Assembly (NCBI GenBank): GCA_016927835.1
Contig: JAFGMA010000172.1
Location: 1-32,658 of the forward strand
Length of the DNA stretch: 32,658 nt
Direction of reading: 5' to 3'
DNA from: Candidatus Zhuqueibacterota bacterium
GTDB taxonomy: Bacteria; Zhuqueibacterota; Zhuqueibacteria; Thermofontimicrobiales; Sulfurfontimicrobiaceae
The translations under genes and the position numbers were made by a program. The notes beneath the pieces are model-generated. The model saw only the letters and a program-made list of their open reading frames with translations, had not been told where the DNA came from and did no database searches. Shown here piece by piece: positions 17,165 to 24,538 of this stretch; the first letter of the stretch is position 1, and the number at the start of each line of letters is the position of its first letter.

Positions 17165-17275
17165 TGAAACCTCCAAATTTAACTTCTTAGAATTACCAGC
17201 TTTATTTGAATACCTGAATTACTGGCTTAAGATCGAAATGCAAATTGTAATTTGCTTTGATTTTAATTTTTGGAG

Positions 17276-17319
17276 TGAATTGACGGTGTCAATTCAGTGC
17301 ATCGGCACAGTCGATGCAC
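17276..17319. repeat. Two adjacent perfect hairpins downstream of the unknown lipoprotein gene
   Basis: TGAATTGAC (17276-17284) pairs with GTCAATTCA (17288-17296) around GGT. Directly next to it GTGCATCG (17297-17304) pairs with CGATGCAC (17312-17319). A weaker third (ATTC 17323-17326, GAAT 17330-17333) follows, and CAAATT-GT-AATTTG lies at 17241-17254. On the minus strand they sit 22 bases after the lipoprotein stop and before the GH38 start. No T-run follows, so RNA processing or stability is likelier than termination. Confidence 0.5.
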
Positions 17320-17341
17320 GCCATTCGGTGAATATGGGGTA

Positions 17342-19216
17342 CTATTTCAATTGCTTTTCGAGCCATAAGAACTGCCGGGTACCGATGGTCAAATTGACTT
17401 GACCTTGATTTATGGGGATCGAGTCCCCGGTCAGTTTATTTTTCAACGCCCCGGTTAGCGGTTGCGTTTTGAAGGCTAGTTCAACCTGAACAGGCTGATT
17501 ATTGAAATTGCATATCACCCAATTGTCTTCGCCGTAGGGATGGAATGACACGCGTCCGGGTGCTTGCAGAGATAGCCCGAGCGGATTCAAAAAGGCATCG
17601 CGAATGAGATTGAGGCATTCGGCAGGCAAGTCCAACCAGGACACATCAATCGGTGCCAGCAATTCTTCTTCAACAGCGTCGAAATGTGCATCGGAAAAGG
17701 TGGGCAAATTCAATACAGCCATTCTGCCCCCTGACGGCGGTTCATTCACGGTTAATACGGGTATTCGCGCCTGTCCGCTTTGGGCAACAACGATTGCTTT
17801 TGCAGATTTTGTTTTAAGGTTGAGCTCCAAATCCAATCCTTGTTCGAAATTGAATGCCTTTTCTTCAACCAGCAGCTTTTTAGCCGTTGCGGGCGTTTGC
17901 ATGTCCTCGCATGCTACGCCGGCAAGCGCGATTATTTCCGTATTATCGGCAAAATGCTTCAGTAATCCGGCTGTCACAACAACTGTTTTCCCATTTTGAA
18001 GCCGCTGTTTGATCTTCCCGGGCAATTCAGTATCTTTCGCTGCGTGCGTTGGCAGAAACGTGACCGCTGCATCAGACGACAGTGTGCTGGTCGGGAGCAT
18101 CGGGATACCGATCATTCCCATGTAATCGAAAATATAATAATCGCTTCCGGCATCGCTATGCGCTGGTTTGTAGGCAACAGCGCCCTGAGCCGCCTGCCGC
18201 TGCACCATTTGAGCCAATTGAACAAGTTTTGGAAAGCCTCTTCGCAACAGATGATGCCCGGCATGCCCGCGAATCAGGTCATAAAAATTGAAAAACATGA
18301 TCTCCTTCGCTCCGGCAAGCACTGTTTGCACCGCCTGATCGAAAAAATCATAAGCTGTGCAATCGATATGATCAAACCAGGCTCCGCCTATCTTGTCCGG
18401 AGCGCATGAACTCAACCATCTGAAATTGACATACCCCTCGTATTGCTTTACAAATCCCATTCGTTGGGTATCGGGTCCCCGTGTTTCGGTGCCGATCCAG
18501 ACTTTATCGTAAATTGCAGGCTCTCGCACCACATCGTATCCATGAAGGTGAAAGCGGTCGTACCATTGGGGATATTTGATGATGGTTATAATGTCCGGAT
18601 TTTCTTCCCTGGCGATTTTGACGAATAACCGTTCCGACAATTCGCTTAGCAAATCCATCCGATATTGTGACCAACTGCGATCGCCTTTTGCCCGCTGGGA
18701 TATTTCACTGGTATCTGCGGAGCAGAGGAAATCGTCGATGATCATTTCATCGAACGTGCGTGCGGTTAGTCGAACCACGGTTTCCAAATCGGATTGCGTT
18801 TTAGGATGCTCATAATTGTACCAGCCTAGTTTGGTGTTTTGCCTGACGCCGAAATCTTTTCCTGGTGTGGAGGCAATGCCGCCCGCGACTTTAAAACCAT
18901 TGGCTATCAAAAAATCCCGCGCCGCTTCCAAAACCGCAGCATCGGCTACATCGCCGGATCGGTAGGTTTCGAGGTAGGTTTTGGTGATGCCGAAACTTCT
19001 GAGCACAGAAACCGCTTCTCGCCGGCTGTCGGCATCACTGAAGCAGCCCTGCACCGCATGGACGGTGATATACGCGCTAAGCCGCAAATCATTTTCATGC
19101 GCCAACGCGAAATGGTACAGATCATCGACTTCTGTCGGATCATCTGTGGGATCAACACAAGCAAAAGGTAGCATAAGAACTCCTCCGAGCAAAGTGAGCA
19201 GTATGATGCGATTCAT
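17342..19216 (-). CDS. Unknown lipoprotein, glycoside-hydrolase-like TIM barrel
   Basis: I cannot assign a family to this 624-aa protein. A signal ends at Cys20 (LPFAC), so it is probably a lipoprotein. Residues 40-330 read like a TIM barrel: LSAYITVHAVQGCF, a strand ending in FDEMIIDDF (Asp161, Asp162), IITIIKYPQWYDRF, DKVWIGTETRG (Glu244) and GAKEIMFFNFYDL. The middle (about 335-470) has Rossmann-like strands (GKTVVVTAGLLKHFAD), as in the trimerisation domain of GH42 beta-galactosidases, and the end is a small beta-sandwich. This layout fits a glycan-active hydrolase, and its place between a NagX-like acetyltransferase and a GH38 mannosidase agrees, but catalytic residues are guesses. GAGGAAA before ATG 19216 was preferred to the in-frame upstream start at 19237. 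Confidence 0.72.
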   Translation of the reverse strand: MNRIILLTLLGGVLMLPFACVDPTDDPTEVDDLYHFALAHENDLRLSAYITVHAVQGCFSDADSRREAVSVLRSFGITKTYLETYRSGDVADAAVLEAARDFLIANGFKVAGGIASTPGKDFGVRQNTKLGWYNYEHPKTQSDLETVVRLTARTFDEMIIDDFLCSADTSEISQRAKGDRSWSQYRMDLLSELSERLFVKIAREENPDIITIIKYPQWYDRFHLHGYDVVREPAIYDKVWIGTETRGPDTQRMGFVKQYEGYVNFRWLSSCAPDKIGGAWFDHIDCTAYDFFDQAVQTVLAGAKEIMFFNFYDLIRGHAGHHLLRRGFPKLVQLAQMVQRQAAQGAVAYKPAHSDAGSDYYIFDYMGMIGIPMLPTSTLSSDAAVTFLPTHAAKDTELPGKIKQRLQNGKTVVVTAGLLKHFADNTEIIALAGVACEDMQTPATAKKLLVEEKAFNFEQGLDLELNLKTKSAKAIVVAQSGQARIPVLTVNEPPSGGRMAVLNLPTFSDAHFDAVEEELLAPIDVSWLDLPAECLNLIRDAFLNPLGLSLQAPGRVSFHPYGEDNWVICNFNNQPVQVELAFKTQPLTGALKNKLTGDSIPINQGQVNLTIGTRQFLWLEKQLK

Positions 19217-19277
19217 TTGATTTTCCTCATCTTGCACTAATGGATGATGCTATGTTTCGAAGATTCAAATGTGATTG

Positions 19278-19302
19278 AAAAATCGCCAAAGCAAGCTTTG
19301 GC
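19278..19302 (-). terminator. Candidate intrinsic terminator formed by the first repeat unit
   Basis: On the minus strand GCCAAAG-CTTG-CTTTGGC is a seven-pair hairpin followed by GATTTTTC. It would lie 78 bases after the acetyltransferase stop codon and about 60 before the next start, and could reduce read-through into the lipoprotein and GH38 genes. Confidence 0.4.
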
Positions 19303-19378
19303 ACTCCGGGAATCTGCTAAGGCGAGCTTTAGCTCTCCAAAATCCAAACAAAGTGAGCGTTCGCAATTCAATAATCTG
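19286..19378. repeat. Three tandem 31-bp degenerate repeats, two with strong hairpins
   Basis: Units start at 19286, 19317 and 19348, exactly 31 bases apart. Unit 1 holds CCAAAGCAAGCTTTGG and unit 2 CTAAGGCGAGCTTTAG, each a six-pair hairpin with a four-base loop; unit 3 (ACAAAGTGAGCGTTCG) has lost most pairing. By eye, units 1 and 2 agree at about 19 of 31 positions and units 1 and 3 at about 21. Between units 1 and 2 one base pair changes on both sides (C-G to T-A), preserving the stem. The array fills the gap immediately after the stop codon of the membrane acetyltransferase gene (19380). Confidence 0.6.
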
Positions 19379-19379
19379 A

Positions 19380-20519
19380 CTAGAGTCTCAGAAATATTTT
19401 TTTCCGGTGGAGGAACCATACGAGGAGCAGTGTAAGTCCTAGCGAAGCCGTTGTTTTGAGTAGATATCCAAGATCTGGTCCGGTTAAAGTTTGAATATCG
19501 CCACCAACGAATCGTATACCGAGTTTATTGAAATCGAGTATATTTCGCGCCATGTAAATCGTAATCGCATTCGTACCAATCCAGATAAACGGCTTGGTCC
19601 ATATTTGAAATTTCAATACATCGACAATGTAATAAAAAATGCCAACCAAAATACTGCTATATCCCGCTGTTAAGAGCACATAAGATGACGTCCAGATTTT
19701 TTTGATAATCGGGAATTGGAGTCCCCATAAATAGCCCAAAATGACGCCAATAATCCCGGCGCCGATAAAATACACGACCTTTTTGGTGGGTAAAATGGTT
19801 TTTGCTTTTATCACCATCCCGGCGAAGATCCCCAGGAGGCAAGTGGCGATTGCAGGAAATGTGCTCAATAATCCTTCGGGATCCCAGGTTCCGTTATGTT
19901 TGCGCCCACCGAGATACTGCATGTCAATATAGCAAGCCCAGTTTTTCCCACTTTCGAACGTCACTGTACCCGAATCGGGAACCGGCACAAAGGAGAGCAA
20001 TGCCCAGTATCCGGCGAGCAGGGCGACACAAGCGATTATTAATCCTTTCAGGCGTAAATTCAAAAAAAGCAGACTGGCAAACATGTAACACAGCGCGATT
20101 CGCTGCAACACGCCCAGCCACCGAATATTTTCCCACTCATTTTTGAAGCCACCATAATAAATGACGCCCAACAAAAAAAGAAGGGCGGATCTGCGTAAAA
20201 TTCGAATATACGCAGCCTTTTTGCCTTCTCTGGCGATGATCTTCTCCAATGAAAAAACGGTCGTCATGCCGACGACAAACAGAAATAGCGGAAAAATCAA
20301 ATCGTAGAACGTGAAGCCCGCCCAGGCGGTATGGTCGAATTGGGGTAGAATTGCATCCTGAACATTTTGACCGAATAGTTTCACAATGCCGGCAATAAAA
20401 CCGGTTCCGCCGACAATCCAGAACATGTCAAATCCGCGCAACACATCAATCGAAACTATTCTGCCTTCCGAGGGTACAGAGGGCGGTTGTTTTGCTTCAG
20501 ATACCTGCTTAGATTGCAT
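19380..20519 (-). CDS. NagX/HGSNAT-like membrane acetyltransferase (DUF5009 type)
   Basis: A 379-aa inner-membrane protein with about ten hydrophobic segments. The start RIVSIDVLRGFDMFWIVGG (residues 20-38) and the segment FDHTAWAGFTFYDLIFPLFLFVVGM are diagnostic of the family of human heparan-alpha-glucosaminide N-acetyltransferase and bacterial NagX; His63 is the expected acetyl-carrying histidine. Such proteins move an acetyl group from cytoplasmic acetyl-CoA across the membrane to a glucosamine on the other side. That fits the GlcNAc 2-epimerase at the end of the same gene run: one would make GlcNAc, the other would convert it to ManNAc (inference). The ribosome binding site GGAGAGGAGG is strong. 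The gene follows carbamate kinase by 44 bases. Confidence 0.85.
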   Translation of the reverse strand: MQSKQVSEAKQPPSVPSEGRIVSIDVLRGFDMFWIVGGTGFIAGIVKLFGQNVQDAILPQFDHTAWAGFTFYDLIFPLFLFVVGMTTVFSLEKIIAREGKKAAYIRILRRSALLFLLGVIYYGGFKNEWENIRWLGVLQRIALCYMFASLLFLNLRLKGLIIACVALLAGYWALLSFVPVPDSGTVTFESGKNWACYIDMQYLGGRKHNGTWDPEGLLSTFPAIATCLLGIFAGMVIKAKTILPTKKVVYFIGAGIIGVILGYLWGLQFPIIKKIWTSSYVLLTAGYSSILVGIFYYIVDVLKFQIWTKPFIWIGTNAITIYMARNILDFNKLGIRFVGGDIQTLTGPDLGYLLKTTASLGLTLLLVWFLHRKKIFLRL

Positions 20520-20563
20520 TATTTTCCTCCTCTCCGTGAGAAATATCTGGGGTAAGACATCAT

Positions 20564-21526
20564 TTATGGAAAAATACGGGTACCGGTGCGCCCATCAATC
20601 GCATCAGTCATGCGTTCAATGGAAGTGATGATCACCATTTTACCTCCCGATTCCAGGAAAGAAATTGCTGCCAGAATTTTGGGTCCCATGCTGCCAGGCG
20701 GAAACTGGTTCTCCTCCAGAAATTTTTTGGCATCTTTTACCGTGAGCGTATCCAAATTTATTTGGGATGCTGTGCCGAAATTTAGTGCCACCTTTTCAAC
20801 CGCTGTCAGGATAAACAGTTCCTGCGCCCCGATGTCTCTGGCTAAAATTGCGGCGGCTTTATCTTTATCGATTACAGCATCGACGCCTTCCAAAGTACCA
20901 TCGTCTTCGATGTAAACCGGAGCGCCACCGCCGCCGGCTGCGATGACGATCGTTCCCTGGTGCACAAGTTGCTTTACAGTATCCTTTTCGACGATCTCCA
21001 GCGGTTCCGGTGAAGGTACGACCCGGCGAAATCCGCGATCGGCATCTTTTTTTACCACCCAGCCGCGCGTATTTTGTAATTCGGCAATCCGGTCTTGCGT
21101 ATAGAACGGACCGACATATTTTTCCGGATTGAGGATGGATGGATCGCGCTTATCGACAATCACTTGCGTTACAAGTGTGACCACCTTCCGCGGGATATCG
21201 CGCTTATAAAGCTTATTTTGCAGCGATTGTTGAATCATGTAGCCCATGCCGCCTTCCAGGTCGGCGACGATGACGCCCAGCGGTGTAGGCGGCACCAGGT
21301 GTCTGCATTCTTCCACCCTTAATAAAGCGTTCCCGACTTGCGGTCCATTGCCGTGGGTGATTGCCAACAGGTAGCCTTTTTCAATCAAATCGGCTACACC
21401 AACCAGGCTTCGTCGCGTATTCGCAAATTGCTGGGTGATGTTGCCTTCCTCAAATTCACGAGAAATTGCATTTCCGCCCAGTGCCACAACGGCGATTTTC
21501 AGTGAATCGCGCTTCTGATTTCCCAT
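20564..21526 (-). CDS. arcC: Carbamate kinase
   Basis: The 320-aa cytoplasmic enzyme transfers a phosphoryl group between carbamoyl phosphate and ADP, giving ATP, ammonia and CO2, or works in reverse. It has the amino-acid-kinase fold: AVVALGGNAIS near the N-terminus, ITHGNGPQVGNALLR (about residues 57-71), GWVVKKDADRGFRRVVPSPEP, IVIAAGGGGAPV, DKDKAAAILA and the C-terminal PPGSMGPKILAA. Length matches ArcC (about 310 aa). No arginine deiminase, ornithine carbamoyltransferase or allantoin-pathway gene is nearby, so the source of carbamoyl phosphate is unknown. The upstream neighbour is a COG2403 GTPase. AAAGGTGG precedes the ATG at 21526. Confidence 0.94.
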   Translation of the reverse strand: MGNQKRDSLKIAVVALGGNAISREFEEGNITQQFANTRRSLVGVADLIEKGYLLAITHGNGPQVGNALLRVEECRHLVPPTPLGVIVADLEGGMGYMIQQSLQNKLYKRDIPRKVVTLVTQVIVDKRDPSILNPEKYVGPFYTQDRIAELQNTRGWVVKKDADRGFRRVVPSPEPLEIVEKDTVKQLVHQGTIVIAAGGGGAPVYIEDDGTLEGVDAVIDKDKAAAILARDIGAQELFILTAVEKVALNFGTASQINLDTLTVKDAKKFLEENQFPPGSMGPKILAAISFLESGGKMVIITSIERMTDAIDGRTGTRIFP

Positions 21527-21571
21527 GTGCCACCTTTCTGTATGAAACTATCAAAAATCAACCTGTTTCGC

Positions 21572-21622
21572 GAATTCGCCATGAATTGGCAATTCAAGCT
21601 GAAGCGACTGACTCACACAGTC
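21572..21622. repeat. Two short hairpins between the COG2403 and carbamate kinase genes
   Basis: GAATT-C-GCCA and TGGC-AATTC (21572-21595) form a nine-pair stem with one bulged C and a five-base loop; GACTG (21606-21610) pairs with CAGTC (21618-21622). They lie in the 124-base gap between the two genes, which are otherwise arranged like an operon. Possible transcript processing or attenuation; there is no terminator-like T-run. Confidence 0.35.
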
Positions 21623-21650
21623 TCTCCGGTATACATCCGCAGCAACATCT

Positions 21651-22961
21651 TCAAAATTTTGAAATAGCGTCTTCCAGGGTAGGATGCCCGATTTCCTGCA
21701 ACTCATACGTAACGCGGACACTGGGCTTGTTGATGGTGATTAATTTTCGGAGATCGATCGGTGTTCCGATTATTACCGTATCACATTCGACGGCATTAAT
21801 CGTCGCCTCGAGATCCTTGATTTGTTTTTCACCATAGCCCATCGCAGGGAGCAGTGTCCCGATTTCGGGATATTTCTCAAACGTTTGCTTAATGCTGCGC
21901 ACAATCCAGGGTCGGGGATCGACAATTTCCGCCGCGCCAAATTTTTCCGCAGCCACGATGCCGGCGCCGTATTTCATCTCGCCGTGGGTGAGTGTCGGAC
22001 CATCTTCAACGACCAGGACATTTTTTCCGCTAATTGCGTCCGGATTGTCTACCGACAGTGGAGACGCAGCATCAATCACTGTCGCTTTCGGATTTATGCG
22101 CTTTATATTTGAACGCACGCGCTCGATATCTTCGAGCCGTGCGACTTCTTCTTTGTTAATGACGATGATATCCGCCATCCGGGCATTGGTTTCTCCGGGG
22201 AAATAAGTGAGCTCATGCCCGGGTCGCAGGGGATCGACCACAGTGATGAAAATATCCGGTTGATAAAACGGCAAATCATTATTTCCGCCATCCCACAGGA
22301 TGACATCGGCTTCTTTCTCAGCCTCTTGCAAAATAGCCCCGTAATCCACACCGGCAAAAACAATGGTGCCGCGATCCAGGTGGGGTTCATATTCTTCCCG
22401 CTCTTCAATTGTACACTTGTGCCGGTCCAAATCAGCGACCGTTTCGAACCGTTGAACTTTTTGCGCCTGAAGATCGCCGTAAGGCATCGGGTGTCGAATC
22501 GCAACGATCTTTTTGCCCATTTTTTTGAGAATATCGGATACCCTGCGAGTGGTCTGACTCTTGCCGCAGCCCGTTCTGACAGCACAAATTGCGATTACCG
22601 GAACCTTGCTTTTCAACATGGTATCTTTTGCACCCAACAGAACGAATGTAGCGCCGGCTGCCATTACCTGGGATGCTTTGTGCATAACGTATTCATGCGA
22701 AACATCGCTGTAGGAAAAATAAACCTGATCTATTTTTTCGTTGCGAATGATGTCTGGCAATTCCGTCTCGCTTTTGATTGGGATGCCGTCCGGATAATTG
22801 TCGCCTGCTAGTGAAGCCGGATATCTTCTGCCTTCAATATCGGGTATTTGCGTTGCAGTGAAAGCGATGACCCGGTGCAGTTTGCTTTCACGAAAATAAA
22901 CATTAAAATTATGAAAATCGCGTCCTGCCGCGCCCATGATTAACACTCGTTTTGGTTCCAT
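21651..22961 (-). CDS. COG2403-type P-loop protein, cyclic 2,3-diphosphoglycerate synthetase-like
   Basis: A 436-aa cytoplasmic protein. Residues 1-120 form a Rossmann-like domain (KRVLIMGAAGRDFHNFN, IDQVYFSYSDVSHEYVM); a P-loop NTPase domain follows with Walker A VRTGCGKSQ (about 129-136), VILWDGGNNDLPF as a Walker B-like strand, and MADIIVINKEE where a GTPase would have its base-specificity motif. This architecture is that of cyclic 2,3-diphosphoglycerate synthetase of Methanothermus and of uncharacterised bacterial COG2403 proteins annotated as GTPases. The bacterial function is not known to me. The start has a very good site (TAGGAGG). It precedes carbamate kinase by 124 bases on the same strand, and I infer a link to carbamoyl phosphate or another acyl phosphate. 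Confidence 0.82.
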   Translation of the reverse strand: MEPKRVLIMGAAGRDFHNFNVYFRESKLHRVIAFTATQIPDIEGRRYPASLAGDNYPDGIPIKSETELPDIIRNEKIDQVYFSYSDVSHEYVMHKASQVMAAGATFVLLGAKDTMLKSKVPVIAICAVRTGCGKSQTTRRVSDILKKMGKKIVAIRHPMPYGDLQAQKVQRFETVADLDRHKCTIEEREEYEPHLDRGTIVFAGVDYGAILQEAEKEADVILWDGGNNDLPFYQPDIFITVVDPLRPGHELTYFPGETNARMADIIVINKEEVARLEDIERVRSNIKRINPKATVIDAASPLSVDNPDAISGKNVLVVEDGPTLTHGEMKYGAGIVAAEKFGAAEIVDPRPWIVRSIKQTFEKYPEIGTLLPAMGYGEKQIKDLEATINAVECDTVIIGTPIDLRKLITINKPSVRVTYELQEIGHPTLEDAISKF

Positions 22962-23017
22962 CTAACCTCCTATAATTTTCGGATTTCAGTAGGTTTATTC
23001 ACACAGTTGAAGAAAAC

Positions 23018-23039
23018 GATTCTCAAAGAAATGAGAATC
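23018..23039 (-). terminator. Hairpin between dusB and the COG2403 gene
   Basis: GATTCTCA (23018-23025) and TGAGAATC (23032-23039) form a perfect eight-pair stem with a six-base loop. On the minus strand GTTTTCTTC follows, so it may terminate the dusB transcript, about 210 bases after the stop codon. Because it also lies 57 bases before the COG2403 start codon, an operator or attenuator is an alternative. The rest of 22962-23247 shows no gene. Confidence 0.4.
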
Positions 23040-23247
23040 AGCGTACTCAAATCAAATTAATGGCTTTGAAAGTGTCGCAAAGATGTTGCTTTTATATGTT
23101 CGATGGCGAACGAATGAACAGAAAATAATCATTCCGGCAACAATCCAGCCGCTACTGGATTTTCAGCAGCGTGCCTGAATCGAATCGTAAATTCGGGCAG
23201 AATGGCAAACCTGAATGACACAAATGGGGAGTGTTGAAGTAATGACT

Positions 23248-24252
23248 TTAAAGCGCTTCGGACTCAGCCATCGCCAAGCCGGCTCCGAGCGCATCAATGG
23301 TTTCCTGGTACTGCCGGATGCGTTTTTCTGCTTTGGCGGCATCCCTGATCGTAAAGAACTCGGCACGAAATTGAGTGCTCTGTGGCATGCCGCGCGTATA
23401 AAATCCGATTTGTTTTCGCATGCTCTCCACCGTACTGGACCTGGTTTCATTTACTGCCAAATTGAAATGCCTGAGGCAGACATCAAGGCGCTCATGGTCC
23501 GTGGGCGGCGGAAGCCGAACGCCCGTTTCCAAAAATTGGCGGATTTCTTTGAAAATCCAGGGATAGCCAATCGCCGCGCGCCCGATCATGATACCATCGC
23601 AATTGGTTGTTTCGAGCATTCGCATTGCATCTTCAGGCGTTTTGATGTCACCGTTGCCAATTACCGGAATCTTCAAGGCGGCTTTCACCTGGCGAATAAT
23701 TGCCCAGTCCGATTGTCCTTTGAATTGCTGGCTCTGCGAACGAGGATGCACGATGATGGCAGCTACGCCTTTCTCTTCCATCAATTGGGACAATTCTACC
23801 GCGATTTGACTGTCCTGATCCCATCCGCTGCGGATTTTTACGGTGACAGGTATTGGCGTCGATTCGATGACGGCTTCTACGATCTCGCCCGCCTTTTTGG
23901 TGTTTTTCAATAATGCCGCGCCTGCACCTCTTTTGACAACTTTCCTGGCGGGACATCCCATATTAATATCAATATAATCAGGTTTCAACGGGGTAATCAT
24001 TTTAACAGCTTCCGCCATTATCCGGGCATCGTGCCCGAATATTTGAATCGCGATGGGGTGTTCTTCCGGAATAAACTTGAGATAAGATAATGTCCGATGA
24101 TTTTTCTGTTTGATCCCGTCAGCACTGATCATCTCAGTGTAAAGCAATCTTGCGCCAAATTCTCTGCAAAGCAACCTGAATGGTATATTGCTAATCCCGG
24201 CGAGTGGCGCTTGCACAATGCCGAATCGTTCATGTAACCTTTTAAAAAGCAT
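23248..24252 (-). CDS. dusB: tRNA-dihydrouridine synthase, Dus family
   Basis: A 334-aa FMN enzyme that reduces uridine to dihydrouridine in tRNA using NADPH. The TIM-barrel domain runs from VQAPLAGISNIPFRLL (FMN site) through YTEMISADGI, AIQIFGHDA, DYIDINMGCPARKVVKRGAGA with catalytic Cys100, VTVKIRSGW, IIVHPRSQSQQFKGQSDW and VIGNGDI to CDGIMIGRAAIGYPWIF; a helical tRNA-binding domain follows. The sequence and length match DusB best. The ATG at 24252 was chosen; a TTG two codons upstream (24258) is in frame but overlaps the promoter -7 element. No Shine-Dalgarno exists because the promoter abuts the start. A single-gene unit, not part of the sugar cluster. Confidence 0.92.
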   Translation of the reverse strand: MLFKRLHERFGIVQAPLAGISNIPFRLLCREFGARLLYTEMISADGIKQKNHRTLSYLKFIPEEHPIAIQIFGHDARIMAEAVKMITPLKPDYIDINMGCPARKVVKRGAGAALLKNTKKAGEIVEAVIESTPIPVTVKIRSGWDQDSQIAVELSQLMEEKGVAAIIVHPRSQSQQFKGQSDWAIIRQVKAALKIPVIGNGDIKTPEDAMRMLETTNCDGIMIGRAAIGYPWIFKEIRQFLETGVRLPPPTDHERLDVCLRHFNLAVNETRSSTVESMRKQIGFYTRGMPQSTQFRAEFFTIRDAAKAEKRIRQYQETIDALGAGLAMAESEAL

Positions 24253-24255
24253 TCG

Positions 24256-24286
24256 CAAATATACAACGTTTTAGCTAAACTTGCAA
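24256..24286 (-). promoter_or_regulatory. Bacteroidetes-type promoter of dusB
   Basis: On the minus strand TTG (24286-24284), 20 bases, then TATATTTG (24263-24256), a full match to the TAnnTTTG -7 element known from Bacteroidetes. The element ends only three bases before the dusB ATG, so transcription should begin at or next to the start codon. Confidence 0.55.
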
Positions 24287-24538
24287 GCCCTTTTTGGATT
24301 CAACAGCCTTGCCCGGAATTGAGAAAAAATTATCTTTTCAGGTTGTTTTGCTTTGAAAACGATAAATCCAAATCCATCACCAGGAAGTTGCATTCGGCGT
24401 GAACACCATTCATCGACGCGGCTGAGCGATATCTGCTGAGAAAATGTGGCGCCATGAAACAAATTGGGTTTTGCTGAGTGTTAGTATAACGAATCACAGT
24501 ACCCCACAATGCTATATAACACGATTCGGAGGTTTACA

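Noticed and set aside
16728..17402. 224-aa plus-strand ORF
   Set aside because: It is antisense to the start of the GH38 gene and the hairpin region; composition is typical of a shadow frame.
19286..19378. Tandem repeats considered as a CRISPR array
   Set aside because: The units are contiguous, with no unique spacers, and are degenerate; no cas genes are present.
19237..19435. Overlapping small ORFs on both strands between the acetyltransferase and lipoprotein genes
   Set aside because: They are translations of the tandem 31-bp repeat; the open frames on both strands are explained by the repeat itself.
24271..24462. 63-aa ORF upstream of dusB on the minus strand
   Set aside because: It runs over the dusB promoter, lacks a ribosome binding site and shows no family features.
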